64,000 nucleotides of DNA from Halomonas sp. LBP4 (GCF_003202205.1 NZ_PDOG01000001.1:1058112-1122111), one strand, 5' to 3'; positions 8,782-17,194 are shown, numbered from the stretch's first letter. The notes: generated from the letters alone by a model not told the origin. A program made the numbers and translations.

Positions 8782-9969
8782 ATGGCTGAATCATTACTGT
8801 TGCAGAACGTACGCCCGCTCGAGGGTGATCGCGTCGACGTCCTGGTGATCGATGGCGTGGTGAAACAGGTCGGCGCCGGCCTCGAGGCACCGGGCAGCAG
8901 GGTCGTCGATGGATGCAATGGCATTTTGTTGCCCGGTCTGGTGGATGCCCACACCCACCTGGACAAGACCCACTGGGGGCAGGCGTGGCATCGACACAGC
9001 GCCGGCCCCACGATCCAGGAGCGCATCGAGGATGAACGCCACGTCAGGAAGGCCCTCGGCTACTCACCGGAAGAGCAGTCGACGAATCAGGTGCGTCAAG
9101 CTATCGCCATGGGCACGACCCATATCCGGACCCATGTCGATATCGACACCGAGATCGGCCTGGCCAATCTCGAGGGGGTGCTGGCCACCCGGGATCGCTT
9201 CCAGGAAGCGATCAGCCTGCAGGTCGTGGCCTTCCCCCAGAGCGGCCTACTGGTCCGTCCTGGGACCGAGGCCCTCATGGCCGAGGCGATCAGGATGGGA
9301 GCCGACCTCGTCGGTGGCATCGACCCGTCCAGCATGGACCGCGATCCGGTACGCCATCTGGACACCATCTTCGCCATCGCCGACCGGGCCGGCGTGGGCA
9401 TCGATATCCACCTCCATGAACCCGGCATGCTCGGCGCCTTCGCCCTGGAACTCATTGCCGAACGCACGACGGCACTGGGCATGCAGGGCAGGGTCACCGT
9501 GAGCCATGCCTTCTGCCTGGGCATGGTGGATGAGGCCTACCTCGAGCGCCTCACCAGATTGTTGATCGATAACCGCATCGCCATCATGACCCATGGCCCC
9601 GGCGACATCGTCTTCCCCCCGGTACGGCGCCTGCACGAGGCCGGAGTCACGCTGTGCTGTGGCTCCGACGGGATCCGTGACTCCTGGGGCCCCTACGGCA
9701 ACGCCGACATGCTCGAGCGCGCCATGCTGCTGGCCTTCCGCAGCGGTTTTCGCCGGGATGAAGATCTGGAGCTGGTACTGGATATCGTCACCCGCGGTGG
9801 CGCGCACGTGATGGGGCTCGCGGATTACGGCATTGCCCCGGGCTGCCGGGCCGACTTCACTATCGTGGCCGGCGAGACACGGGTCGAGGCGATCATGAAT
9901 CGCACATCACGCATCGCCGTGGTCAAGGGCGGCCGTCTGGTCGCCACCGATGGCGAATGCCTTGTCTGA
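8782..9969 (+). CDS. Amidohydrolase, cytosine deaminase/AtzC-like
   Basis: A 395-residue TIM-barrel amidohydrolase. The metal-binding first strand reads DAHTHLDKTHWG (residues about 54-65). Later ligands are in HIRTHVDID, DIHLHEPG, VSHAFCLG and CGSDGIRDSWGPYGNADML. The HLDK and SDGxRDxWxPYGNADML patterns place it with bacterial cytosine deaminases and N-isopropylammelide hydrolases, enzymes that hydrolyse exocyclic amines or ring amides of pyrimidines and triazines. GGGAGA precedes the ATG. It is followed 15 bases later by a second amidohydrolase gene. The exact substrate cannot be read from the sequence; a modified nucleobase or cyclic amidine is plausible. Confidence 0.85.
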   Translation: MAESLLLQNVRPLEGDRVDVLVIDGVVKQVGAGLEAPGSRVVDGCNGILLPGLVDAHTHLDKTHWGQAWHRHSAGPTIQERIEDERHVRKALGYSPEEQSTNQVRQAIAMGTTHIRTHVDIDTEIGLANLEGVLATRDRFQEAISLQVVAFPQSGLLVRPGTEALMAEAIRMGADLVGGIDPSSMDRDPVRHLDTIFAIADRAGVGIDIHLHEPGMLGAFALELIAERTTALGMQGRVTVSHAFCLGMVDEAYLERLTRLLIDNRIAIMTHGPGDIVFPPVRRLHEAGVTLCCGSDGIRDSWGPYGNADMLERAMLLAFRSGFRRDEDLELVLDIVTRGGAHVMGLADYGIAPGCRADFTIVAGETRVEAIMNRTSRIAVVKGGRLVATDGECLV

Positions 9970-9984
9970 ACAAAGGAGACCGCG

Positions 9985-11460
9985 ATGACGAGGACGATGA
10001 TCACCGGCCGCTACGTCATTGGCTTCGACGGTACCGGCCATGAAATTCTCCACAACGGCGAGGTCGTCTACGAGAACGACACCATCGTTCATGTCGGCTT
10101 CGGCTATGAGGGGCCTCTCGACTACCGCATCGATGCCGGTAATGCCGTGGTTGGTCCGGGCTTCATCGACCTCGATGCCCTGGCGGACCTGGACTCGACC
10201 ATTCTGGGCTTCGATAACGCCCCGGGGTGGCGTCACGGTCGAGTCTGGGCGAGCACCTACGTCGAACGAGGGCCCCGCGACGCTTACACGCCGGAAGAGG
10301 AGGATGCCAAGAAGCGCTATGCCTTCGCCCAGCTCCTCCTCAATGGCATCACCACGGCGCTGCCCATCACGTCACTGCTGTATCGGGAATGGGGGGAAAC
10401 CTACGAGGAATTCGCCCGTGCCGCGGCCATCGGTGCCGACTATGGTCTGCGCCTTTACCTGGGGCCGGCCTACCGTACCGGCGCCTCCATGATTCACCCG
10501 GAAGGGCATTTCGATATTCACTGGGATGAACCGCGCGGCATGCGAGGCCTCGAGGAAGCCATCGAGTTCGTCAAGGACTACGATGGGAGAGCCAACGGCC
10601 TGATCCGCGGGATGCTGGCCCCCGACCGCATCGAGTGCTGTACTCAGGAGCTTCTCGAACGCACAGCCGATGCAGCGAGCGCCCTCGACTGCCCCGTGCG
10701 CCTCCACTGTTGTCAATCCCCCCTGGAAGTCGAGACCGTGGAGGCGCGCTTCGGCCAGTCCTCGATCGAACTGCTGGATCACAGCGGATTCCTCGATCAC
10801 CGTGTCCTGCTGCCTCACGGTATCTACCTGGGGGGACGACACCCTACGGAAGGTTCGGTGGAGCGAGACCTAGGTATGCTCCAGAGCAGTAAAGCGTCAC
10901 TCGTGCACTGTCCACTGGTCAGTGCACGAATGGGGCGCGTTATGAACTCGTTCGCCAAGATGCAACGTTACGGCATCAATGTCGGCATGGGCACGGATAC
11001 GTATCCTCCCGATATCGTCACGAACATGCATGCCGGTATCATGATCACTCGGCTTCTGGAAGGGGATGAAACGGCCTGTTCGGCAGCCGACTACTACAAC
11101 GCCGCCACGTTGGGTGGAGCGAATGCTCTGAATCGTCCTGATTTGGGAAGACTTGCACCGGGAGCCAAAGCCGATATCACAGTCTTCGATCTGAGTGGAT
11201 TCCATCTCGGGCAACTAATTGACCCTATTCAGACTATGGTGATGAGTGGTTCTGGACAAGACTTTACACTAGTAATAGTAAATGGAAAGACTGTTATGAA
11301 AGAGCGACAGATCGAAGGTATAGACCTTAAAGATCTTGCAAGTGAGGCACAACAACAATTTGATCGACTGAGAAGCTCCTACCCAGAGCGTACTCACCTC
11401 CACCCCCCAGAGGACGAAATATTCCGAAGTTCATTCCCATCAATCAAGAAAGGTATATAA
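9985..11460 (+). CDS. Amidohydrolase family protein lacking the HxH metal motif
   Basis: A 491-residue protein of the TrzA/AtzB-like chlorohydrolase/aminohydrolase group. Retained features are RLHCCQ (His241), LLPHG (His278), LVHCP (His308) and GMGTD (Asp338), plus a C-terminal beta-sandwich return (LAPGAKADITVFDL). The first-strand motif that is normally GFIDxHxH reads GFIDLDALADLD, so both metal-ligand histidines are replaced (Asp64, Leu66). Either metal binding is rearranged or the protein has another activity. AAGGAG precedes the ATG. The last 250 bases are markedly AT-richer than the rest of the gene, and the truncated NCS1 gene begins about 60 bases downstream. Confidence 0.8.
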   Translation: MTRTMITGRYVIGFDGTGHEILHNGEVVYENDTIVHVGFGYEGPLDYRIDAGNAVVGPGFIDLDALADLDSTILGFDNAPGWRHGRVWASTYVERGPRDAYTPEEEDAKKRYAFAQLLLNGITTALPITSLLYREWGETYEEFARAAAIGADYGLRLYLGPAYRTGASMIHPEGHFDIHWDEPRGMRGLEEAIEFVKDYDGRANGLIRGMLAPDRIECCTQELLERTADAASALDCPVRLHCCQSPLEVETVEARFGQSSIELLDHSGFLDHRVLLPHGIYLGGRHPTEGSVERDLGMLQSSKASLVHCPLVSARMGRVMNSFAKMQRYGINVGMGTDTYPPDIVTNMHAGIMITRLLEGDETACSAADYYNAATLGGANALNRPDLGRLAPGAKADITVFDLSGFHLGQLIDPIQTMVMSGSGQDFTLVIVNGKTVMKERQIEGIDLKDLASEAQQQFDRLRSSYPERTHLHPPEDEIFRSSFPSIKKGI

Positions 11461-11522
11461 TTGTAGACTCCCGGATAAATAATCCACGAGAGATCACCTC
11501 TAACGACATATTGGCTAGATGT

Positions 11523-11792
11523 AGGATCCCGGATGATCAGTTGAACATCCGGGACATGTTCTCCGCCGACCCCGACGGGGCCTACCACTACGTGAAGGGC
11601 TGGAACCAGCGGGCGATCGGCGCCTTCGTCCTCACCGCGCTGTACTCGATTTCCTCGGTCGGGGGTCCGGCACTGGAGGCGCTCGGCGGCTACGCCTGGC
11701 TGATCGGCGCCGACCGGGGCGAGCTCTTCTACTACTATCTGCTGATGCGTGGCCACGGCACCGCGACGCAAGGCGCTCGCTTAGCGGAATGA
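11523..11792 (+). pseudogene. 3' stub of an NCS1 family permease
   Basis: About 88 residues match the end of the NCS1 protein at 2-460: MFSADPDGAYHYVKGWNQ against MFSSAPDSAYYYVKGWNH, then YSISSV and GYAWLIGA with the same spacing. Similarity starts abruptly near 11530. The several hundred upstream residues expected of an NCS1 carrier are absent; instead the amidohydrolase gene ends at 11460. No start codon in proper context exists. The gene was cut by the event that placed the ABC/amidohydrolase cassette here. Confidence 0.8.
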
Positions 11793-11850
11793 GGCCAGCC
11801 GGTTTGCGCAAGGCGCGCAAGGCCGAGCCAACTGAATCATGACGTGAGCC

Positions 11851-11882
11851 GCCGGCCATGAAATTGAAATTTCAGGGCCGGC
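11851..11882. promoter_or_regulatory. 32-bp near-perfect palindrome upstream of the RpiR gene, candidate operator (or terminator)
   Basis: An inner 16-bp dyad (TGAAATT-GA-AATTTCA, 11859-11874) is framed by outer arms GCCGGCC and GGCCGGC, giving a dyad across 11851-11882 with only the base pair next to the inner arms and the centre unpaired. RpiR/MurR-family regulators often bind GAAAT-ATTTC-type dyads, and the site lies about 95 bases before the rpiR-type start, so autoregulation is likely. Because it follows the NCS1 stub stop by 58 bases it could also act as a terminator. Confidence 0.55.
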
Positions 11883-11975
11883 GCTTCTGTGTTAGGTTGA
11901 GAAAACGAAGGGCGTGATGCCGTCTCCCACGGTACTCGCATGACGCGCCATAACGCCTCGCTGCCAAGAGGACAG

Positions 11976-12854
11976 ATGATGAACGGCAAGGCACCGAACA
12001 CCCCGGAGAGACCTCGCTCCCTCGAGGCCAGGATCCAGGAACACCTCTCCGAGCTGCCCTCCAGCGAACGCAAGCTGGCCGAGCTGATCCTCGACTTCCC
12101 GGGGGAGCTATCGGCCTATAACGCCACGGAACTGGCCAAGCTAGCAGGAGTGTCCAAGGCCGCCGCATCGCGGCTCTTCAAGCGGTTAGGCTTTGCCAAC
12201 TTCGAGGAGGCTCGCCGCCTGGTCCGCGACATCAAGCAGTGGGGCTCACCGATCTATCTGCATGAGCGTCAACAGGACTCGTCCCCGCTGCCCTCGGAAA
12301 GCCAGTCGTTCCTGAGCGATCATGTCGCGGCCCTGACGCGGACCTTCGAGCAACTGGATGAAGAGGACATCGAGGCCGCCCTGCACCGCATCGTCGAGGC
12401 GCGCCGCATCTGGCTGGTCGGCTTTCGAAACAGCTATTTCATGGCCGCCTATGCACGCTGGCAGTTCATTCAGTTCCGGCGGCAGGTCCACCTGCTTCCC
12501 CATGCCGGGGAAACGTTCGGCGAGCATGTCACGGAGTTCGGAGAAGATGATCTCCTGATCGCGGTGGGCATGCGTCGCCGTGTCCCGGAGCTGGCACGCG
12601 TCATGCACGCCGCCCATGAGCGCGGGGTGCCCGTGCTCTATCTGACGGACTCCCTGTCCAGCGACAAGAAACCCGTCGCCACCTGGACGCTGAGCTGCGA
12701 CATCTCGAGCAGCTTCCTCTTCCATACCTATGTCGGCCCCATGGGGCTTATCCACTACCTCAGCGTCCAGGCGGTGCGACTGGCCGGCAAGTCGGGCCGC
12801 GTTCGCCTGGAGGACATCGAGATCGCCCACGAGCAGGTCCGTGACTTCGACTGA
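11976..12854 (+). CDS. RpiR/MurR family transcriptional regulator
   Basis: A 292-residue cytoplasmic regulator. An N-terminal RpiR helix-turn-helix domain (about residues 15-90, with AYNATELAKLAGVSKAAASRLFKRLGF) is followed by a SIS sugar-isomerase-like ligand domain (about 120-270, with RRIWLVGFRNSYFMAAYA). The start at 11976 is chosen because AGAGGA lies just upstream; an earlier ATG at 11940 has no ribosome-binding site. RpiR proteins usually sense phosphorylated sugars, but several regulate N-compound use. Its position just after the cassette and the NCS1 stub makes either of those the likely target. The dyad at 11851-11882 is its probable operator. Confidence 0.88.
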   Translation: MMNGKAPNTPERPRSLEARIQEHLSELPSSERKLAELILDFPGELSAYNATELAKLAGVSKAAASRLFKRLGFANFEEARRLVRDIKQWGSPIYLHERQQDSSPLPSESQSFLSDHVAALTRTFEQLDEEDIEAALHRIVEARRIWLVGFRNSYFMAAYARWQFIQFRRQVHLLPHAGETFGEHVTEFGEDDLLIAVGMRRRVPELARVMHAAHERGVPVLYLTDSLSSDKKPVATWTLSCDISSSFLFHTYVGPMGLIHYLSVQAVRLAGKSGRVRLEDIEIAHEQVRDFD

Positions 12855-12866
12855 CAGCCACTCTCC

Positions 12867-13778
12867 CTAGGCACGCCTTGCGTCGCGGACCGCGAGCACG
12901 ATGCCCAGGATCACCAGGGGGGCGGCGACCAGCGTCCAGGGGCCCGGCAGTTCACCGAGAAAGACGACCGAGAGCGCGGCGCTGAGGAACGGCACCAGGT
13001 AATAGACGTATCCGGCCTGGGCGGCACCGATCAGAGCCACGGCCCGGTTCCAGCAGACGAACGCCACCAACGACGCCGCGATGCCCGCATACCCGATGAG
13101 AAAGAGGTTCTGGCCACTCCATTCCGGCATGCCCACGACGGCGACTCGCCAAGCGAACAGCGGGAGCAGCAGCAAGGTTCCCATCAGGAAGGAACTCCCG
13201 ATCAGTACCATGAAGGGCAGCCTGCCGAGTAACCGCCGAAACATCACCGTGTAGATCGCGAAACAACTGGCCGCCAGGGTCATCCAACCCAGCCCACGTC
13301 CCATGTCCACGGTCAGATCGGCGGAGCCACCATCCCGGGCAGACAACAGGATGCCGCCCGCCGCCAGCAGCATGCCCAGAATACCCATCCAAGACACCCG
13401 CTCCCCGAGGAGAATCACCGACAGCAAGAGAATGAGGATCGGTGCGGCGGCGTTCACCAGGGACATATGGGTGGCGCCGATATGGTTGCCGGCAATATAG
13501 ACGCTTGTGTTGAAGGCGGTGATGCCGAAGAAGGAGGCCACCACGATCCCTTTCCAGCTCACTGCCAGAGCCCGCCGAGCCGCAAGCAAACGGTTCGCCA
13601 TGAACGGCAACAGCAATGCCGTGGCCAGGCTCCAACGCAGGAAGGTGAGAGCGATGGGATCGATGCTGGCCGAAGCGGCCCGAGCGGCAACGAAGTTGCC
13701 TGCCCAGATCGTGGTGGCCAGCAGGGCCAGCATGCCTCCCTGCCAGATCCGAGCGCTTCGATTCGACTCATCCTGCAT
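12867..13778 (-). CDS. EamA/DMT family transporter
   Basis: A 303-residue inner-membrane protein with ten predicted hydrophobic segments arranged as two EamA repeats. Typical elements are LLATTIWAGNFVAARA at the first helix, a GERVSWMGILGMLLAAGGILL segment at the end of repeat one, and FLGELPGPWTLVAAPLVILGIVL at the end of repeat two. Family members export amino acids, purine nucleosides or other metabolites. It converges on the RpiR gene with only 12 bases between stops and is divergent from the TRAP operon. The substrate is not evident. Confidence 0.85.
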   Translation of the reverse strand: MQDESNRSARIWQGGMLALLATTIWAGNFVAARAASASIDPIALTFLRWSLATALLLPFMANRLLAARRALAVSWKGIVVASFFGITAFNTSVYIAGNHIGATHMSLVNAAAPILILLLSVILLGERVSWMGILGMLLAAGGILLSARDGGSADLTVDMGRGLGWMTLAASCFAIYTVMFRRLLGRLPFMVLIGSSFLMGTLLLLPLFAWRVAVVGMPEWSGQNLFLIGYAGIAASLVAFVCWNRAVALIGAAQAGYVYYLVPFLSAALSVVFLGELPGPWTLVAAPLVILGIVLAVRDARRA

Positions 13779-13978
13779 CCTTCCCTCCCACCCGCTGGCC
13801 TGGCGTCAGCATTACGAGACCGCTCATCCCTGTCGTCGCGACAAGCGAAGGATCGCCTGATCACTGTTGGATGAGCCCTCTGACCCGGATCGAGGGGGAA
13901 GGCCTCGGTGATCCTCTCTCCATCAGCACTACATTTTCAATGCGGCTCATTCAAGAAATTATTGTCTCATTTTCTTTC

Positions 13979-13984
13979 GTATAC
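13979..13984. promoter_or_regulatory. GTATAC candidate operator 1 upstream of the TRAP operon
   Basis: GTATAC core in AT-rich upstream DNA, 45 bases from a second copy at 14024-14029. The same hexamer precedes the GntR gene and the urate genes. Confidence 0.35.
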
Positions 13985-14023
13985 CAAGTGGAACTCGAAT
14001 CAGCGCCATCGTCACATGTTTTA

Positions 14024-14029
14024 GTATAC
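14024..14029. promoter_or_regulatory. GTATAC candidate operator 2 upstream of the TRAP operon
   Basis: The core with flanks reads TAGTATACAA, close to the TTGTATACAA-type dyad expected for an FCD/GntR regulator. It lies about 130 bases before the candidate -35 at 14157. Confidence 0.4.
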
Positions 14030-14156
14030 AAAAAATTATCAATAAGTTAAAGATTTTATATATCAGTTTATTAACCACATTCCGACAACCCTCTCAAGGC
14101 AACGCAAGCCTCCTTGGGCCGACCGGATCGGCCCTGAAACATTGGAACCAAATACA

Positions 14157-14185
14157 TTGACAATACGAAATTCATGTTTTAAACC
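14157..14185 (+). promoter_or_regulatory. Candidate sigma-70 promoter for the TRAP operon
   Basis: A perfect TTGACA at 14157-14162 is followed after 17 bases by TAAACC (14180-14185), a weak -10. It is about 60 bases before the chosen GTG start. The -10 is poor, so confidence is limited. Confidence 0.35.
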
Positions 14186-14246
14186 TGAATCTACAACAAC
14201 AACCAAAAGGTCCCGGCGATCCCGCGTCGTGTCCGAGGAGGAGAAG

Positions 14247-14759
14247 GTGGAAAAGGTCAGCCTCAAGGCACTGGCAATGAGCCGGTCCCTCAACCGCTGG
14301 GTCGAGCGGTTGTGCGTGGCCCTGGTGATCGTGCTGGTTCTCGATGTATGGCTGGGGATCCTGGCCCGTTACGTCCTGCCCTGGAATCTCACCTTCACGG
14401 AGGAACTGGCCCGCTACCTGATGATCTGGGTCGCGCTCCTCGCCATCTCGACCGGCATCTGCTATCGGCAGCACGTCGGCGTGCTCATCCTGTTCGACTG
14501 TTTCCCGCGCCCGATGCGTAAATTCCTGGCCCTGAGCTTCGACGTGATCGGCTTCGCCTTCTTCGCCTTCATGTTCTTCTATGGCCTCGGCTACGTGGAG
14601 CGCGGCTTCTCGCAACTGACCATGATCTTCGGCATGCCCAGGGGCTATCCCTACCTCATCATTCCCGTCGCCTCGGGCCTGGCCTGCCTGCAGTTTGCCC
14701 TCGTCGCCGTCTACGACTTCTTCGCCCCCGACCCGCACCCCGCGGCGGAACGAGCCTGA
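14247..14759 (+). CDS. TRAP transporter small permease (DctQ family)
   Basis: A 170-residue inner-membrane protein with four hydrophobic helices, the normal DctQ size. Conserved elements include the TEELARYLMIWVALLA segment after the first helix. A frame is open from an ATG at 14142, but that N-terminus is polar and unlike the family. The GTG at 14247 is preceded by AGGAGG at 5-base spacing and gives a standard start, so it is chosen. It forms the membrane complex with the large permease that starts 9 bases after its stop. Confidence 0.88.
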   Translation: MEKVSLKALAMSRSLNRWVERLCVALVIVLVLDVWLGILARYVLPWNLTFTEELARYLMIWVALLAISTGICYRQHVGVLILFDCFPRPMRKFLALSFDVIGFAFFAFMFFYGLGYVERGFSQLTMIFGMPRGYPYLIIPVASGLACLQFALVAVYDFFAPDPHPAAERA

Positions 14760-14768
14760 GGTAACGTC

Positions 14769-16055
14769 ATGATCATCGTAGCCATCATCTTCTTCGGACT
14801 CCTGATACTCGGCATGCCGGTCGGCATCGTGCTGGGCGTGGCCGGCCTGGTCGGCATCATCGACATGGGCGGCGGCCATTTCCTGGCCATGGTGCCGGAC
14901 CGCTTCTTCTCGGGGCTCAACCTGTTCCCGTTTCTCGCCATGCCCTTCTTCATCCTCGCCGGCGAGATCATGAATCGCTCCGGGCTGACCCTGAACCTGG
15001 TCAATTTCGCCCAGTCCCTGGTGGGCTGGCTGCGCGGCGGCATGGCACACTCGAACATGCTGGCGTCGGTACTCTTCGCCGGCCTCACCGGCTCGGCCAC
15101 CGCCGATGCCGCGGCCTTCGGCAATACCCTGGTACCGGCCATGAAGAAGGCCGGCTACACCGGCCCCTATGCCTGCGCGGTGACCGCAGCGGGCTCGATC
15201 ATCGGCCCGATCATCCCGCCTTCCACCCTGGCCATCATCTATGGCTCCCTGATGGGGGTGTCCATCGCAGGACTGTTCGCCGCCGGCATCATCCCGGGCT
15301 TGCTGCTGTGCCTGGTATGCATGTGCCTGATCGCCGCCACCGGGCGTCGCCTAGGGCTGCCCAAGTCCGATCAGCGGCCCAGCCTGACCCTCATCCTCAA
15401 GGAGTTCCGCGGCAGCCTGCTGGCCCTGATCCTGCCGGTGTTCATCCTCGGTGCCATCCTGACCGGGATCACCACGCCCACCGAGGCCGCGGCCCTGGCC
15501 GTACTCTATGCGCTGGTGGTGGGCGGCGTGATCTATCGCAACATCACCTGGAAGGACCTGTACGAGATGCTGGCGCGCACGGCGCTGATCACCGGGGTGA
15601 TCTTCTTGATCATCGCGTCGGCGACCATTCTCGGCTGGTGGATGACCTTCAACCAGATCCCCCAGCTGATCGCCGCCGGCTTCCTGTCCATTTCGGACAG
15701 CCCGGCCGCCATCGTCGCCATGATCATCGCCCTGCTGCTGGTCATCGGCCTGTTCATGGACATCAACGCCGCCCTGATCATCCTGGCGCCCGTGCTCGCC
15801 CCCCTGACCCTGACCATCGGCCTCGAGCCAGTGCACGCCGGCATGATCATCATCCTTGCCCTGACCATCTCGCTCATGACACCACCGGTCGGCGCCTGCC
15901 TGTTCGTCCTGGCATCGGTCACCGGCGAGCGTATCGAGGAAATCACCAAATCCCTGTGGCCCTTCATCCTCGTCGAGATCGGCGTGCTGCTCGCCGTGGC
16001 CTACTGGGAACCGATCGCTTTGACGATACCCCGCCTGTTGGGGCTGGCCAACTAG
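14769..16055 (+). CDS. TRAP transporter large permease (DctM family)
   Basis: A 428-residue membrane protein of the DctM type, with about 12 hydrophobic segments. Visible signatures are FPFLAMPFFILAGEIMNRSG, the LTGSATADAAAFG loop and AGSIIGPIIPPSTLAIIYG, which form the sodium-coupled elevator core of TRAP transporters. GAGG precedes the ATG. Together with the DctQ-type subunit and the binding protein at 16138 it makes a complete Na+-driven uptake system. The order Q-M-P is compact and co-directional. Confidence 0.93.
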   Translation: MIIVAIIFFGLLILGMPVGIVLGVAGLVGIIDMGGGHFLAMVPDRFFSGLNLFPFLAMPFFILAGEIMNRSGLTLNLVNFAQSLVGWLRGGMAHSNMLASVLFAGLTGSATADAAAFGNTLVPAMKKAGYTGPYACAVTAAGSIIGPIIPPSTLAIIYGSLMGVSIAGLFAAGIIPGLLLCLVCMCLIAATGRRLGLPKSDQRPSLTLILKEFRGSLLALILPVFILGAILTGITTPTEAAALAVLYALVVGGVIYRNITWKDLYEMLARTALITGVIFLIIASATILGWWMTFNQIPQLIAAGFLSISDSPAAIVAMIIALLLVIGLFMDINAALIILAPVLAPLTLTIGLEPVHAGMIIILALTISLMTPPVGACLFVLASVTGERIEEITKSLWPFILVEIGVLLAVAYWEPIALTIPRLLGLAN

Positions 16056-16137
16056 GGCGCGACGCTGCTACCCCGCCCGCGGACGGGGGATCTCCACCCA
16101 CCATGCATCGCAACAACAACACCACCGGAGAAGCATC

Positions 16138-17184
16138 ATGAAAGCACGGATTACCACTACCCTCACCGGCCTCGGCCTGGCCCTGGGGATCGCCGGCGCC
16201 GCCGCGGCCGCCGAGACCACCATGCGCATCGCCCACGTCAACCCGCCGGAAATCATGGCCAGCAACGCCGGCGCCCTATCGGCGGTGTTCAAGCAACTCG
16301 TCGAGACCGCGAGCAACGGCGAGATCGAGGTGACCATCTATCCGGCCGGCCAGCTCGGCAAGGATGCGGAGGCGATCGCCCAGGTGCGCCAAGGCATCAT
16401 CGAGTCCTCGATTTCCACCGCCGGTGGCGTTGCCGAGCATTACCCGAGGATCGGTGTGTTTGACATCCCCTTCGCCTTTCCCAACATCGGCGTGGCCAAC
16501 GAGGTCATCTCCCTGGAGAGCGAGTTCGGCCAGATGCTGGCCGAAGATATCAACGAGGAGACCGGGCTGAAGGTGCTCGGTTTGCTGGACAGTGGCGGCT
16601 TCTTCCAGTTCACCAACTCCCAGCGTCCCATCACCTCACCCGAGGACATGGACGGACTGCGCATCAGAACGATGACCCTGCCCACCCACGAGGCCCTTAT
16701 CAATTCAATGGGGTCCCGGGCCACGCCCCTCGCCTGGGCAGAAGTGTATACCGCCCTGCAGACCGGGGTCGCCGATGGGCAGATGAACCCCATCCAGCAG
16801 ACCGCCTTCGCCAAGTTCGACGAGGTCCAGGACTACTTGACGATCAGCAATCACCTGATCACCCCCTATGTCTGGTTCGTCAACCAGGACTTCTATGACG
16901 GCCTGCCCGAAGAGCATCAGCGCATCATCGACTGGGCCTCCAAGGTCGCCGTCGACGCCGGCCGCGCCATGTCCCGGATCATCGAGGCCTCCGACCAGGG
17001 CCTGCCCAAGCTGGCCGATTCCATGGAGGTCAACACCATCACGCCGGAACAGCGTGAGGCCTTCGCCGCCTCGGCCCAGCCGGCCGTGCGCCAGGTCATC
17101 GAGGAAACATACGGCGAGGAGGGGGTTGCCCTGCTCGAAGCGATGCTCTCCTCCATCGAGGAGGCCCACGCTGCACAGCGCTAA
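16138..17184 (+). CDS. TRAP transporter substrate-binding protein (DctP family)
   Basis: A 348-residue periplasmic binding protein with a clear signal peptide (about residues 1-24, ending AAAA). The mature part follows the DctP fold: an early VNPPE segment, QLGKDAEAIAQVRQG, and the key MDGLRIRTM region, where the Arg usually contacts a ligand carboxylate. GGAGAAG precedes the ATG. Its ligand is probably an organic acid. Location beside urate-degradation genes, with matching GTATAC sites, points to a ureide or a purine breakdown product, but this is inference from context only. Confidence 0.9.
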   Translation: MKARITTTLTGLGLALGIAGAAAAAETTMRIAHVNPPEIMASNAGALSAVFKQLVETASNGEIEVTIYPAGQLGKDAEAIAQVRQGIIESSISTAGGVAEHYPRIGVFDIPFAFPNIGVANEVISLESEFGQMLAEDINEETGLKVLGLLDSGGFFQFTNSQRPITSPEDMDGLRIRTMTLPTHEALINSMGSRATPLAWAEVYTALQTGVADGQMNPIQQTAFAKFDEVQDYLTISNHLITPYVWFVNQDFYDGLPEEHQRIIDWASKVAVDAGRAMSRIIEASDQGLPKLADSMEVNTITPEQREAFAASAQPAVRQVIEETYGEEGVALLEAMLSSIEEAHAAQR

Positions 17185-17194
17185 TGCCCCCTGT

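Larger units (their letters stand above)
13779..14246. other. 468-bp divergent intergenic region between the EamA gene and the TRAP operon
   Basis: The left 130 bases are GC-rich and featureless. From about 13930 the DNA turns AT-rich and holds two GTATAC motifs and a candidate sigma-70 promoter (annotated separately). I see no gene; a frame open from 14142 would only extend the TRAP small permease N-terminus with non-conserved residues. Confidence 0.5.

Noticed and set aside
15308..16141. A 277-residue frame inside the TRAP large permease gene.
   Set aside because: It is a +2 shadow of dctM, rich in His, Arg and Pro as expected of shifted frames in GC-rich DNA.
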